Position numbers and translations under genes: made by a program. This document shows positions 8,946 through 16,203 of a stretch of DNA of 64,000 bases, piece after piece (the stretch's first letter is position 1; each line of letters begins with the position of its first letter). Source of the stretch: JAHEGP01 sp963792875 (GTDB taxonomy: Bacteria > Pseudomonadota > Gammaproteobacteria > Pseudomonadales > JAHEGP01); assembly GCA_963792875.1 (NCBI GenBank), contig CAWBXV010000008.1:62001-126000 (forward strand). Direction: 5' to 3'. The notes under the pieces are model-generated. The model saw only the letters and a list, made by a program, of their open reading frames with translations. It was not told where the DNA came from and made no database searches.

Positions 8946-9582
8946 ACGTGGCCGGACGGCTGGCCGGACGGCGTCTGCAGAGGGTGGCTTCACCCTGCTG
9001 GAGCTGCTGCTGGCGCTGGCGATCACCGCGCTGATCGGCGCCGCATCCTACGCCGCCCTGGACGGCGTCAACCGGTCGCGCCTGGCCTATGACGCCAAGG
9101 CACAGCAGCTGGGCAGCCTGCAGCGGTTCTTCAATGTCTTTGGCACCGATGTCCGGCAGGCGGCCGGCTTCGCCAGTCGCGGTGTCGATGGCGAAAGGGA
9201 GGCCGCGTTTGCCGTCAGCGATGGCGCCGATGCCGCGCTGGTGCTGAATCGGCGCGGTTGGCACAATCCTCTGCGCACCCCCCGCAGCGAGCTGCAGCGG
9301 GTCTACTATCGCTTTGACGGCGACAGCGTCGTGCGGGGCTACTGGCAGGCGCTCGACCGCGTCGCCTCGACCCCTTCGCGGGAGCGCGTGCTGCTCACCG
9401 GAGTGAAGAGCATGCGCGTGCGGGTGCTGCCCGCCGCGCAGATGGCAAGCATCGAGCGCGGCTGGGTGGAGCGATGGCCGCCCGCCAGTGAGGACGAACA
9501 GCTGCCCGCAGCGGTGGAGATCACGCTGGAACTCGACAACCTGGGAGGCATTACGCGGATCTATGAATTGCTGCCGCAGTGA
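8935..9582 (+). CDS. gspJ: Minor pseudopilin J
   Basis: Minor pseudopilin of the tip complex with GspI and GspK. From the ATG at 8935, which overlaps the end of gspI by 11 bases, the protein is 215 residues. The prepilin site is GGFTLLELLLALAITALIG after a 17-residue basic leader (MRAERGRTAGRTASAEG). The body contains the segment following SLQRFFNVFGTDVRQ that is typical of GspJ. A longer in-frame open stretch upstream lies wholly inside gspI and is not part of the gene. Confidence 0.9.
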   Translation: MRAERGRTAGRTASAEGGFTLLELLLALAITALIGAASYAALDGVNRSRLAYDAKAQQLGSLQRFFNVFGTDVRQAAGFASRGVDGEREAAFAVSDGADAALVLNRRGWHNPLRTPRSELQRVYYRFDGDSVVRGYWQALDRVASTPSRERVLLTGVKSMRVRVLPAAQMASIERGWVERWPPASEDEQLPAAVEITLELDNLGGITRIYELLPQ

Positions 9583-10603
9583 TCAAGCCGTGCCGGCGCG
9601 CTCCCAGGGTGGGGCCGCGCTGCTGATCGCGCTGTTTGTGCTGGCGGTGGCCATGGTGGTGGTGACGGGCCTGAGCAAGTCGGCGATCATAGCGGCGCGC
9701 CGAGCCGAGAACCAACTGCTCGCCGACCAGGCGTGGTACTACCTGATCGGCGTGGAGGAACTCGCCATCGAGCTGCTGAAGTTCAAGCGCCGCGAGCGCG
9801 ATGCCGCCACCGATGCCGCCACTGACGATGCGCTGCCGGCGATGGCGCCGCTCGAACTGTCCGGGCGCTACGCCACCGATCACGGCTGGATCGCCTTTGA
9901 CGTGGTCGATATCCAGGGCCGCTTCAACCTCAACTCGCTGCGCCCCACCGGGCCGCCGACGGTGCAGCCCGACGTCCCCAACAATCTCGAACAGCGGCGC
10001 TTCGTGCGCCTGCTGCGCAGCCTCGATGGGGTTGAAGTCGAACTGGATCAGGCCATTGCCCTGACCGAGGCGCTGCTGGACTGGCTCGATGGCGATCAGC
10101 TGGAGACCGGGTTCAGCGGTGCCGAGCTGCCGTATTACAGCGATCAGTCCCCGCCCTATCGAACGGCCGATGGCGCGATGCGCGATGTCTCTGAGCTGCT
10201 GCTGGTCAGCGGCATGACGCCCGAGCTGTTCCAGGCGCTCGAGCCGCTCGTCACCGTGTGGCCCCTGGACGGCGGCACCATCAATGTGGCCAGCGCCGGC
10301 ACCGCCGTGCTGCGTTCGCTCTATGAAGAGGACCCGCTCAATCTGACGCCGCTGCCGCTGGAGCGGGCCGAGACCTTGCAGGAAGCGATTGCCAATGGCG
10401 AAGTTCACGGCCTTGCCGAATTTCTCAGCCGTCCGGAGTGGGGATTGACGCCGCTGCCACCGTCCAATCTGGTGGACAGCGGCGATCTGTTTGTGATCTC
10501 CTCCCAGACCCGAGTGGGTCGGATTGATCAGGCGCTGGACAGCGTCGTCCAGATTACCGATAACAAGGCCAAAGTGCTGGCCCGAAGTTTGCGGATGCTA
10601 TGA
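9563..10603 (+). CDS. gspK: Minor pseudopilin K
   Basis: Large minor pseudopilin that caps the pseudopilus. The protein is 346 residues from the ATG at 9563. Its N-terminal helix GGAALLIALFVLAVAMVVVT lacks the +5 Glu, which is normal for GspK. The large body contains GRFNLNSLRP and a SAM-like helical region. A GTG at 9590, eight bases after the gspJ stop, would give a more usual short leader (MPARSQGG) and is a fair alternative start. Two 12-base tandem units (9800-9823) add DAATDAAT in the first third of the protein. Confidence 0.88.
   Translation: MNCCRSDQAVPARSQGGAALLIALFVLAVAMVVVTGLSKSAIIAARRAENQLLADQAWYYLIGVEELAIELLKFKRRERDAATDAATDDALPAMAPLELSGRYATDHGWIAFDVVDIQGRFNLNSLRPTGPPTVQPDVPNNLEQRRFVRLLRSLDGVEVELDQAIALTEALLDWLDGDQLETGFSGAELPYYSDQSPPYRTADGAMRDVSELLLVSGMTPELFQALEPLVTVWPLDGGTINVASAGTAVLRSLYEEDPLNLTPLPLERAETLQEAIANGEVHGLAEFLSRPEWGLTPLPPSNLVDSGDLFVISSQTRVGRIDQALDSVVQITDNKAKVLARSLRML
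9800..9823 (+). repeat. Two 12-nt tandem repeats in gspK
   Basis: GATGCCGCCACC is followed directly by GATGCCGCCACT (11 of 12 identical), in frame, coding DAATDAAT in a surface-type acidic stretch. Confidence 0.85.
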
Positions 10604-11841
10604 GAGACTTTTTTTCCCCCCCTGGCTCACAGATCAGTCGGCGCCTGCTGGTGCGACAGCGCGGCGATGCCGACGCCTACGAATGGGTGCCGCTGGTCGA
10701 TGACGTCCTCGGCGAGCCCGGCAGCGGCGATCTGGACAGCCTGGCCCGCTGCGCCGGCGATGACGCCGCCGGCATCGTTCTGCTGGTGCCGCCGGGGCGC
10801 GTCACCTTGCGCTCGGTGACGCTGAATGATGCCGAGCGGCGCCATTACCGGCAGATCGTGCCGTTCACCCTGGAAGAGGACGTGGCCGAGAACACCGAGG
10901 ACCTGCATTACGCCTATTCTGCCGTTCAGGGGGCTGCTCTGGGTGTCGCCGTGATGCGCCGCGCGGTGGTCGAGGAGTACCTCGCCCGGTTCCGCGAGCG
11001 CGGACTGGGTCTCAGCGCGCTGGTGCCCGAGGCGCTGTTGCTGCCCTGGCGGGACGGCGCCCAGACCTGGCTGTTCCGGGACGGCGAGTTCGTCGCGCGC
11101 ACCGGGCCCTGCGGCAGCTTTGTCGCGCCCTGGCAGGCTGTCGACGTCATTGCCGCGCTCCCGGGGGCGGCGCCTGGCGCCGACGGCGAGGAGATCTGCT
11201 GGGTCTATCAGCAGGGAGAGCCGGGCACACCGGATGTCGAGGAGCTGGGCGGGCGGCGCGTTACCCGGCAGCCGGTGGCGCATCGACTCAGCTGGCAGGC
11301 GCAGTTTCTGCCGGCCGCGGGACTCGATCTGCTGCAGGGCGACTTCCGTCCCGCGCTGTCCTGGCAGCGCTACTGGCAGCAGTGGAAGCCGGTGGCGGCG
11401 GTTGGCCTGGCCGCGCTGGTGGTCAATATGGGAGCGCTCGCCTTTGAGTACCGGGCGGTCAAGGAGCGCTCGCTCCAGCTCGAGCAGGAAAAATACGCGC
11501 TGGCCCGGGAGGTCTTTCCCCAGGGCAGAATACAGAGCCCCGAGCGCCAGCTGCGGGCGGCGCTGGCGCAGGTGCAGTCGTTCGGTCCGTCCAACTTCGC
11601 CGACCTGGTGGCGCGGCTGGGCCCCCGGCTGGAGGGTAAGGCGGGTTACTCGCTGCGCAGCATCAGTTACGACGGCAATTCCAGTACGCTGCAGTTCGAA
11701 GTGCGGGCCCAGAGCTTCCAGCAGATCGAGCAGCTCAGAAGCGCCCTCGAACAGTCCCGCTTGCAGGCGAGGCTGCTCAACAGCAGCGCGATTGCCGATG
11801 GCATTGTGGCGCGCATCGAAGTGAAGGAGGCCGGAGCGTGA
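10600..11841 (+). CDS. gspL: Type II secretion system protein L
   Basis: Bitopic inner-membrane protein that recruits the GspE ATPase to the platform. The 413 residues comprise an actin-like cytoplasmic domain (about 1-255), one membrane segment near 262-285 (VAAVGLAALVVNMGALAFEY) and a periplasmic ferredoxin-like domain that in the family pairs with GspM. The start ATG overlaps the gspK stop as ATGA, and the stop overlaps the gspM start. Confidence 0.92.
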   Translation: MRDFFSPPGSQISRRLLVRQRGDADAYEWVPLVDDVLGEPGSGDLDSLARCAGDDAAGIVLLVPPGRVTLRSVTLNDAERRHYRQIVPFTLEEDVAENTEDLHYAYSAVQGAALGVAVMRRAVVEEYLARFRERGLGLSALVPEALLLPWRDGAQTWLFRDGEFVARTGPCGSFVAPWQAVDVIAALPGAAPGADGEEICWVYQQGEPGTPDVEELGGRRVTRQPVAHRLSWQAQFLPAAGLDLLQGDFRPALSWQRYWQQWKPVAAVGLAALVVNMGALAFEYRAVKERSLQLEQEKYALAREVFPQGRIQSPERQLRAALAQVQSFGPSNFADLVARLGPRLEGKAGYSLRSISYDGNSSTLQFEVRAQSFQQIEQLRSALEQSRLQARLLNSSAIADGIVARIEVKEAGA

Positions 11842-12308
11842 GGGCATGGTTTGAACGTTTCAGCCGCCGCGATCAGCTGCTGCTGGTGCCCCTGGGGTTG
11901 GCGTCGGTGGCCATTCTGCTCTACCTCGGCGTGTGGTCACCGGTCACCGAGGCCCTGGCGCGCAGGCAGGCGGCCAACGCCAATGCGGTCGCGGCGCTCG
12001 ATTGGATGCGCGAGGCGACGCGGGAGATCAAGGAGCGCCGGAGTGGCTGGCAGGGCGGCAGCAGCGGCGAGAGCCTGTCGGCGATGGTGGACGCGTCGCT
12101 GCCGCAGCACGAGCTGGTCATGCAGCGCTTCCAGCCGGTCGGCGACCGCGCCGCGCAAGTGTGGCTCGAAGAGGCGCCGGTGCCGCAGGTGATTGCCTGG
12201 CTGGCTGCGGTCGAGCGTGGCGGCGGCGCCCGCGTCGACAACGTGTCGATCGTCGCCGCCGACAACGCGGGTCAGGTCAAGACGCGGGTGCGTATCAGCA
12301 AGCCCTGA
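11838..12308 (+). CDS. gspM: Type II secretion system protein M
   Basis: Small inner-membrane platform protein, partner of GspL. It has 156 residues, a short basic N-terminus (MRAWFERFSRRDQ), one membrane segment at about 15-34 and a periplasmic ferredoxin-like domain. It overlaps gspL by 4 bases (GTGA) and starts with GTG. It is the last gene of the gsp operon here; no gspN and no prepilin peptidase gene follow. Confidence 0.9.
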   Translation: MRAWFERFSRRDQLLLVPLGLASVAILLYLGVWSPVTEALARRQAANANAVAALDWMREATREIKERRSGWQGGSSGESLSAMVDASLPQHELVMQRFQPVGDRAAQVWLEEAPVPQVIAWLAAVERGGGARVDNVSIVAADNAGQVKTRVRISKP

Positions 12309-12344
12309 ACCGCGACACCAGCGGTGCAGTACCACAATAACAGC

Positions 12345-12349
12345 GGAGG
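12345..12349 (+). promoter_or_regulatory. Shine-Dalgarno deciding the SDR start
   Basis: A perfect GGAGG ends six bases before the ATG at 12356. It abuts the ATG at 12350, so that codon cannot be its start. This sets the downstream start for the following gene. Confidence 0.8.
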
Positions 12350-12355
12350 ATGGCA

Positions 12356-13132
12356 ATGATGGAAGGTATTAAAGTGGCGCTCGTGACCGGCGGCGCCAGC
12401 GGTATGGGGCGCATCTGTGCGCTGCGGCTGGCCGCGGCCGGCGCCAGGGTGGCGATTCTGGATCTCAATGAGGCGGGGTTGGCGCAGACCGCCGCGCTGA
12501 GCGAGCTGATCCATCCCTTCCGCTGCGATATTTCCCGCCGCGACGAGGTCGAGCGCGTGGTGGCCGCCGTGCGCGCGGAGTTGGGACCGATCGACCGCCT
12601 GGTGCATGCCGCCGCGCTGATGCCAAGCCACGCGCTGCGCGATCACGACGCCGACGCCGTGATCGCGCTCATGCAGATCAACTTTGCGGGCACGGTCTAC
12701 ATCGTCAAGGCGGTGCTTGCGGACATGCTGGCGCAGCGGCGCGGTCAGCTGATCCTGTTCGGGTCGGTGGCGGGCAAGGCCATGGTGCCCAAGATGGGCG
12801 CCTATTGCGCCTCGAAGGCGGCGGTGAATGTCTACGCCGAGACGCTGCACCACGAGTTGCGCGGTACTGGCGTCAAAGTGCACCTCGTGTGCCCGCCGGC
12901 GGTCAACACGCCGCTGGTCGAGCAGACGCTCGCTACCGACACCCCCGGCAGCCTCGCCCTGGCCAAGGAGAGTGGCCGCCTGGCCGATCCCGAAAAGATC
13001 ATCGATGCGATCGATCGCGGTGTTGCCAGAGGGCGGCCGGTGATCTATCCCGGCGAGGCGCGCCTGCTGGCGTTGTGGCACGCGCTGTTGCCAGGGCTGT
13101 GGTGGAAGGCGCTGATGCACTACGAGCGGTGA
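12356..13132 (+). CDS. Short-chain dehydrogenase/reductase
   Basis: Classical SDR oxidoreductase of 258 residues and unknown substrate. The nucleotide-binding motif TGGASGMG is at 11-18, and the catalytic Ser137, Tyr150 and Lys154 are in place (GSVAG, then YCASK). The NAG-type motif reads HAAAL. The C-terminus contains hydrophobic segments (LLALWHALLPGLWW) suggesting membrane association, as in SDRs acting on lipids or sterols. The gene follows gspM by 47 bases with its own strong Shine-Dalgarno, so it may be read through from the gsp operon but is functionally separate. Confidence 0.85.
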   Translation: MMEGIKVALVTGGASGMGRICALRLAAAGARVAILDLNEAGLAQTAALSELIHPFRCDISRRDEVERVVAAVRAELGPIDRLVHAAALMPSHALRDHDADAVIALMQINFAGTVYIVKAVLADMLAQRRGQLILFGSVAGKAMVPKMGAYCASKAAVNVYAETLHHELRGTGVKVHLVCPPAVNTPLVEQTLATDTPGSLALAKESGRLADPEKIIDAIDRGVARGRPVIYPGEARLLALWHALLPGLWWKALMHYER

Positions 13133-13246
13133 GGGCGCGCTGCTGTGAGGCGCCTGAACAAATTGTCATGGTGAGCGGTGGTTGCTCGCCTGGGGCTCGT
13201 GGTAACATTCGCAGCGCAAAAATCCGGTGCCCCTCTAGGAGTGAAT

Positions 13247-13420
13247 ATGAGCGATTTTAAAAAATGGGAGTGCGTGATCTGCGGCTTCATCTACGACGAG
13301 GAGCTGGGGTTGCCTGATATGGGGATCGCTCCCGGCACCCGCTGGGACGACGTCCCGGAGGATTGGGAGTGCCCGGATTGCGGTATCAGCAAGTTTGACT
13401 TCGATCCCCTGGTGGATTGA
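13247..13420 (+). CDS. rubA: Rubredoxin
   Basis: Small iron electron carrier of 57 residues. Two metal-binding knuckles, CVICG and CPDCG, ligate a single Fe in an FeS4 centre. The spacing and the segment between them (IYDEELG then PGTRWDDVPEDWECPDCG) are typical of proteobacterial rubredoxins that serve alkane hydroxylases or oxidative-stress reductases. A Shine-Dalgarno AGGAGTG precedes the ATG. No alkane monooxygenase or rubredoxin reductase is adjacent. The longer in-frame upstream stretch is not conserved. Confidence 0.95.
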   Translation: MSDFKKWECVICGFIYDEELGLPDMGIAPGTRWDDVPEDWECPDCGISKFDFDPLVD

Positions 13421-13468
13421 GGCGTCCCACCTCTCCTGCATGGCCGCTCTCCACCGAGTGGCGCTTCA

Positions 13469-13550
13469 ATGCCGCCGCCCTCAGGCGGCATCTCAGCGAC
13501 TTCCCTGCATCCTGCCCGTCAAGTTTACCTCGGCCCCCCCGCAGGGGGCC
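13469..13550. terminator. Hairpins between convergent rubA and acyl-CoA dehydrogenase
   Basis: Two stem-loops lie in the 173-base gap between convergent genes. ATGCCGCC (13469-13476) pairs with GGCGGCAT (13484-13491), and GGCCCCC (13532-13538) pairs with GGGGGCC (13544-13550). No T-tract is present. They probably end transcription in one or both directions. Nothing else was found in the gap. Confidence 0.45.
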
Positions 13551-13593
13551 GGCGCAAGCGCCATGGCGGCTGCCACCGGGCGTTTGGGTGGGA

Positions 13594-14733
13594 TCAGTAG
13601 CCTGACAGCGTCGCGTAGCGGTCGCGGTGGAATCCCGTATTGCCGAGCGCCTGCTCCAGCACCCGGGCGCGCTTCAGGAAGAGGCCGATATCCAGTTCGT
13701 CGGTGACGCCGATGCCGCCGTGCATCTGGACGGCCTCGTTGGTGATCAGGTGGTAGGTGTCGTTGAGCTTGGCTTTCGCCAGGCTGGCGACCATGGGCAG
13801 GTCGGGGCGTCGATCGTCGATGGCGCTGAGCGCGTCCAGTACCACCGAGCGGCACAGTTCAAGCTCGATGTACATGAGCGCGGCGCGGTGTTTCAGCGCC
13901 TGAAAGCTGCCGATTTTTACCCCGAACTGCTCCCTCTCCTTCAGGTAGGCCAGCGTCCGCTCGAACACCTCCTGGCAGCCGCCGAGCATCTCGGCAGCCA
14001 GCGCGATGCGTCCGCGGTCGAGCACGGGTTCCAGCAGCTCCCAGCCCTGGTCGATGGCTCCCAGGTGGCTGCCGGCGGGAACGATCACGTTGTCGAAGGT
14101 GATGTCCGCAGCATTGCGGCTGTCGATCATGGTGGTGCGGGTCCGGCGGATTCCGGCCGTGTCCGCCGCGATGATGAACAGGCTCAGGCCGCTGGTCGAC
14201 GGTGGCGTTCCGCTGCTCCGGGCTACGACGATGAGCTGGTCGGCGCTGTGCCCGTCCAGCACGAACTGCTTGGCGCCATTGAGCACCCAGCCATCGCCGT
14301 GAGGCTTGGCCTCCAGGGCGCAATGGGCCGGGGCGTGGTGCGGCGACTCCTCCAGCGCCAGCGCCAGGGTGAGCTGGCCGGCCGCGACCTGCGGTAGCAG
14401 TGAGGCCTTCTGCTGGTCGCTGCCGCCCAGCACCAGAGCCGACGCACCCAGCACCAGCGTGCCGAACAATGGGCTGGCGCTGAGGTTGCGGCCGCACTCT
14501 TCGAAGATGGCTCCCAGTCCGAGAAAGCCGAACTCCAGCCCGCCGTAGGTCTCGGGCAGGACCACGCCGGACCAGCCCAGTTCGACCATCTGCTGCCACA
14601 GCGGCGCAGAGTAGCCCAGCGGGTCGTTGCTGTCGCGCAGCGCGCGCAGCGCCCGGACCGGGGCGCTCTCGGCCAGAAAGCCGCTGGCGCTATCTTTGAG
14701 CAGGCGTTGTTCTTCGTTCAGTACCAGTGCCAT
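13594..14733 (-). CDS. Acyl-CoA dehydrogenase (small partner of an adjacent pair)
   Basis: FAD-dependent acyl-CoA dehydrogenase of 379 residues, introducing a 2,3-double bond into an acyl-CoA. The family architecture is complete: N-terminal helical domain, middle beta domain (LALALEESPHHAP, then GWVLNGAKQFVLDGHSAD) and a C-terminal helical domain with QMHGGIGVTDELDIGLFLKR. The substrate is unknown. It lies 33 bases downstream of a second dehydrogenase on the same strand. Such pairs often form alpha2beta2 heterotetramers for bulky substrates such as steroid or cyclic side chains; this is an inference from gene arrangement. Confidence 0.9.
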   Translation of the reverse strand: MALVLNEEQRLLKDSASGFLAESAPVRALRALRDSNDPLGYSAPLWQQMVELGWSGVVLPETYGGLEFGFLGLGAIFEECGRNLSASPLFGTLVLGASALVLGGSDQQKASLLPQVAAGQLTLALALEESPHHAPAHCALEAKPHGDGWVLNGAKQFVLDGHSADQLIVVARSSGTPPSTSGLSLFIIAADTAGIRRTRTTMIDSRNAADITFDNVIVPAGSHLGAIDQGWELLEPVLDRGRIALAAEMLGGCQEVFERTLAYLKEREQFGVKIGSFQALKHRAALMYIELELCRSVVLDALSAIDDRRPDLPMVASLAKAKLNDTYHLITNEAVQMHGGIGVTDELDIGLFLKRARVLEQALGNTGFHRDRYATLSGY

Positions 14734-14766
14734 TGATCACCCCTAGCAATCGGCGGGTTCGGTTGA

Positions 14767-15984
14767 TTACTCCGGCAGGCCCAGGGCCCGTTTGGCTATG
14801 ATATTCAGTTGAACTTCCGAGGTGCCGCCAGCGATCGACAGGGCCTTGGCGAACAGCATGCCGCGGGTCGCCAGCAGTTCCTCGTCGCTGAAGCCGTCGC
14901 CCTTCCAGCCCAGACCACGACTGCCCATGAGCGCCACCTGCAGTTCCGTCCTGCGCTTTTCCTCCTCCGTGCCGACGTATTTCATGATCAGCGACACGGA
15001 CGACTGGATGCCGTGCAGGCGCTCCTCGTAGGTCCGGAAGTGGGTCAGGCCAAGGGCGCGGAAATTCATCTCGTGCTCGACCAGCCGCTCGCGCAGCGAA
15101 GCGTCCGCCAGCTTGCCGTCAACCATGGGGGCGTAGCGCCGGGCCATCTCTGCCGCCGGCAGGTTGCTGACGCGCTGATTGGCCGTGCTCATCTTGGCCA
15201 TCAGCGTGCGCTCGTGCTTGAGCAGGCCCTTGGCGACGGACCAGCCCTTGTTGAGCTCCGACACCAGGTTTTCGACGGGAACTGTGACGTTGTCGAAGAA
15301 TGTCTGGCAGAATTCCGACTCGCCGCTGATCAGCGGAATCGGGCTGACCGTGATGCCCTCCTGAGCCATGTCGATCAGCAGAAAGCTGATGCCTTCCTGC
15401 TTCGGCGCGCTCGGGTCGGTGCGCACCAGGCAGAATATCCAGTCGGCCTTGTCGCCGAAGGTGGTCCAGATCTTGGTGCCGTTGACCAGGAAGTGGTCTC
15501 CCTGCAGTTCGGCCTTGCATTGCAGGCTGGCCAGGTCGGAGCCTGCGCCGGGCTCGCTGTAGCCCTGGCACCAGCGGATCTCGCCACGCGCGATGCGCGG
15601 CAGGTGGTCGCGCTTCTGCTGTTCGTTGCCGAATTCCAGCAGGGCTGGCCCCAGCATCCAGATACCCTGGTCATAGAGGGGAATGCGGCACTTGAGGCGC
15701 TGCATTTCCTCCTCGAGCACCTGGCATTCCTGGGGGTTGAGGCCGGCGCCACCGTACTCGCGGGGCCAGCCCGGCACGGTCCAGCCGCGGTCGCGCATGC
15801 GCTCGAACCAGCGCCTGGCGTCTTCGCTCGGAAAAGTCTGACGGCGGCCCGCCCAGACCTGCTCCTCGCTGGTAATCGGTTTGCGCTGGGAGGGTGGACA
15901 GTTGTGCTCGAGCCACTGGCGCGTGTCGAGCCGGAACTGCTCCAATGCGCTCGCTGCAGTGCTCGTTTCCGCTTCTGCGCTCAT
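14767..15984 (-). CDS. Acyl-CoA dehydrogenase (large partner of an adjacent pair)
   Basis: FAD-dependent acyl-CoA dehydrogenase of 405 residues and first gene of the two-gene unit. Conserved segments include WCQGYSEPGAGSDLASLQ in the FAD-contacting middle domain, NGTKIWTTFGDKADWIFCLV, and the C-terminal GGTSEVQLNIIAKRALGLP. It resembles the large dehydrogenase class acting on bulky or branched acyl-CoAs rather than short-chain enzymes. An upstream tandem repeat (16051-16070) may be its control site. The exact substrate cannot be read from sequence. Confidence 0.9.
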   Translation of the reverse strand: MSAEAETSTAASALEQFRLDTRQWLEHNCPPSQRKPITSEEQVWAGRRQTFPSEDARRWFERMRDRGWTVPGWPREYGGAGLNPQECQVLEEEMQRLKCRIPLYDQGIWMLGPALLEFGNEQQKRDHLPRIARGEIRWCQGYSEPGAGSDLASLQCKAELQGDHFLVNGTKIWTTFGDKADWIFCLVRTDPSAPKQEGISFLLIDMAQEGITVSPIPLISGESEFCQTFFDNVTVPVENLVSELNKGWSVAKGLLKHERTLMAKMSTANQRVSNLPAAEMARRYAPMVDGKLADASLRERLVEHEMNFRALGLTHFRTYEERLHGIQSSVSLIMKYVGTEEEKRRTELQVALMGSRGLGWKGDGFSDEELLATRGMLFAKALSIAGGTSEVQLNIIAKRALGLPE

Positions 15985-16050
15985 GCGGACCTCTCATTGT
16001 TCGGGGGATTGCAACTGGGCGGTAGGGTACGCATTTCCTGGTGGGAAGCA

Positions 16051-16070
16051 ATGACAATTAATGACAATTG
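16051..16070 (-). promoter_or_regulatory. 10-nt tandem repeat upstream of the dehydrogenase pair
   Basis: ATGACAATTA is followed directly by ATGACAATTG (9 of 10 identical), an AT-rich patch in very GC-rich DNA. It lies 67-86 bases before the start of the divergently read 14767-15984 gene. On that strand it reads CAATTGTCAT then TAATTGTCAT. It could be an operator or an upstream promoter element. No regulator gene is adjacent. Confidence 0.4.
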
Positions 16071-16162
16071 CCATTGACCGATTGTGACCACGCGCCCGTC
16101 CCTGAGCTGCGACCGGGTGCCTGCGGCGGCCATTGTGGCGCGGTCTGAGCGGTTCGGTCAAT

Positions 16163-16179
16163 GGCCGCGCTCAGCGGCC
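16163..16179 (-). terminator. Small hairpin downstream of the FimV-like gene
   Basis: GGCCGC (16163-16168) and GCGGCC (16174-16179) flank a 5-base loop, 25 bases after the stop of the reverse-strand gene that ends at 16204. There is no T-tract, so it is only a weak terminator candidate. The rest of 15985-16203 shows no gene. Confidence 0.3.
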
Positions 16180-16203
16180 TGCCGCCGGAGGGTTGGGGGG
16201 GCG

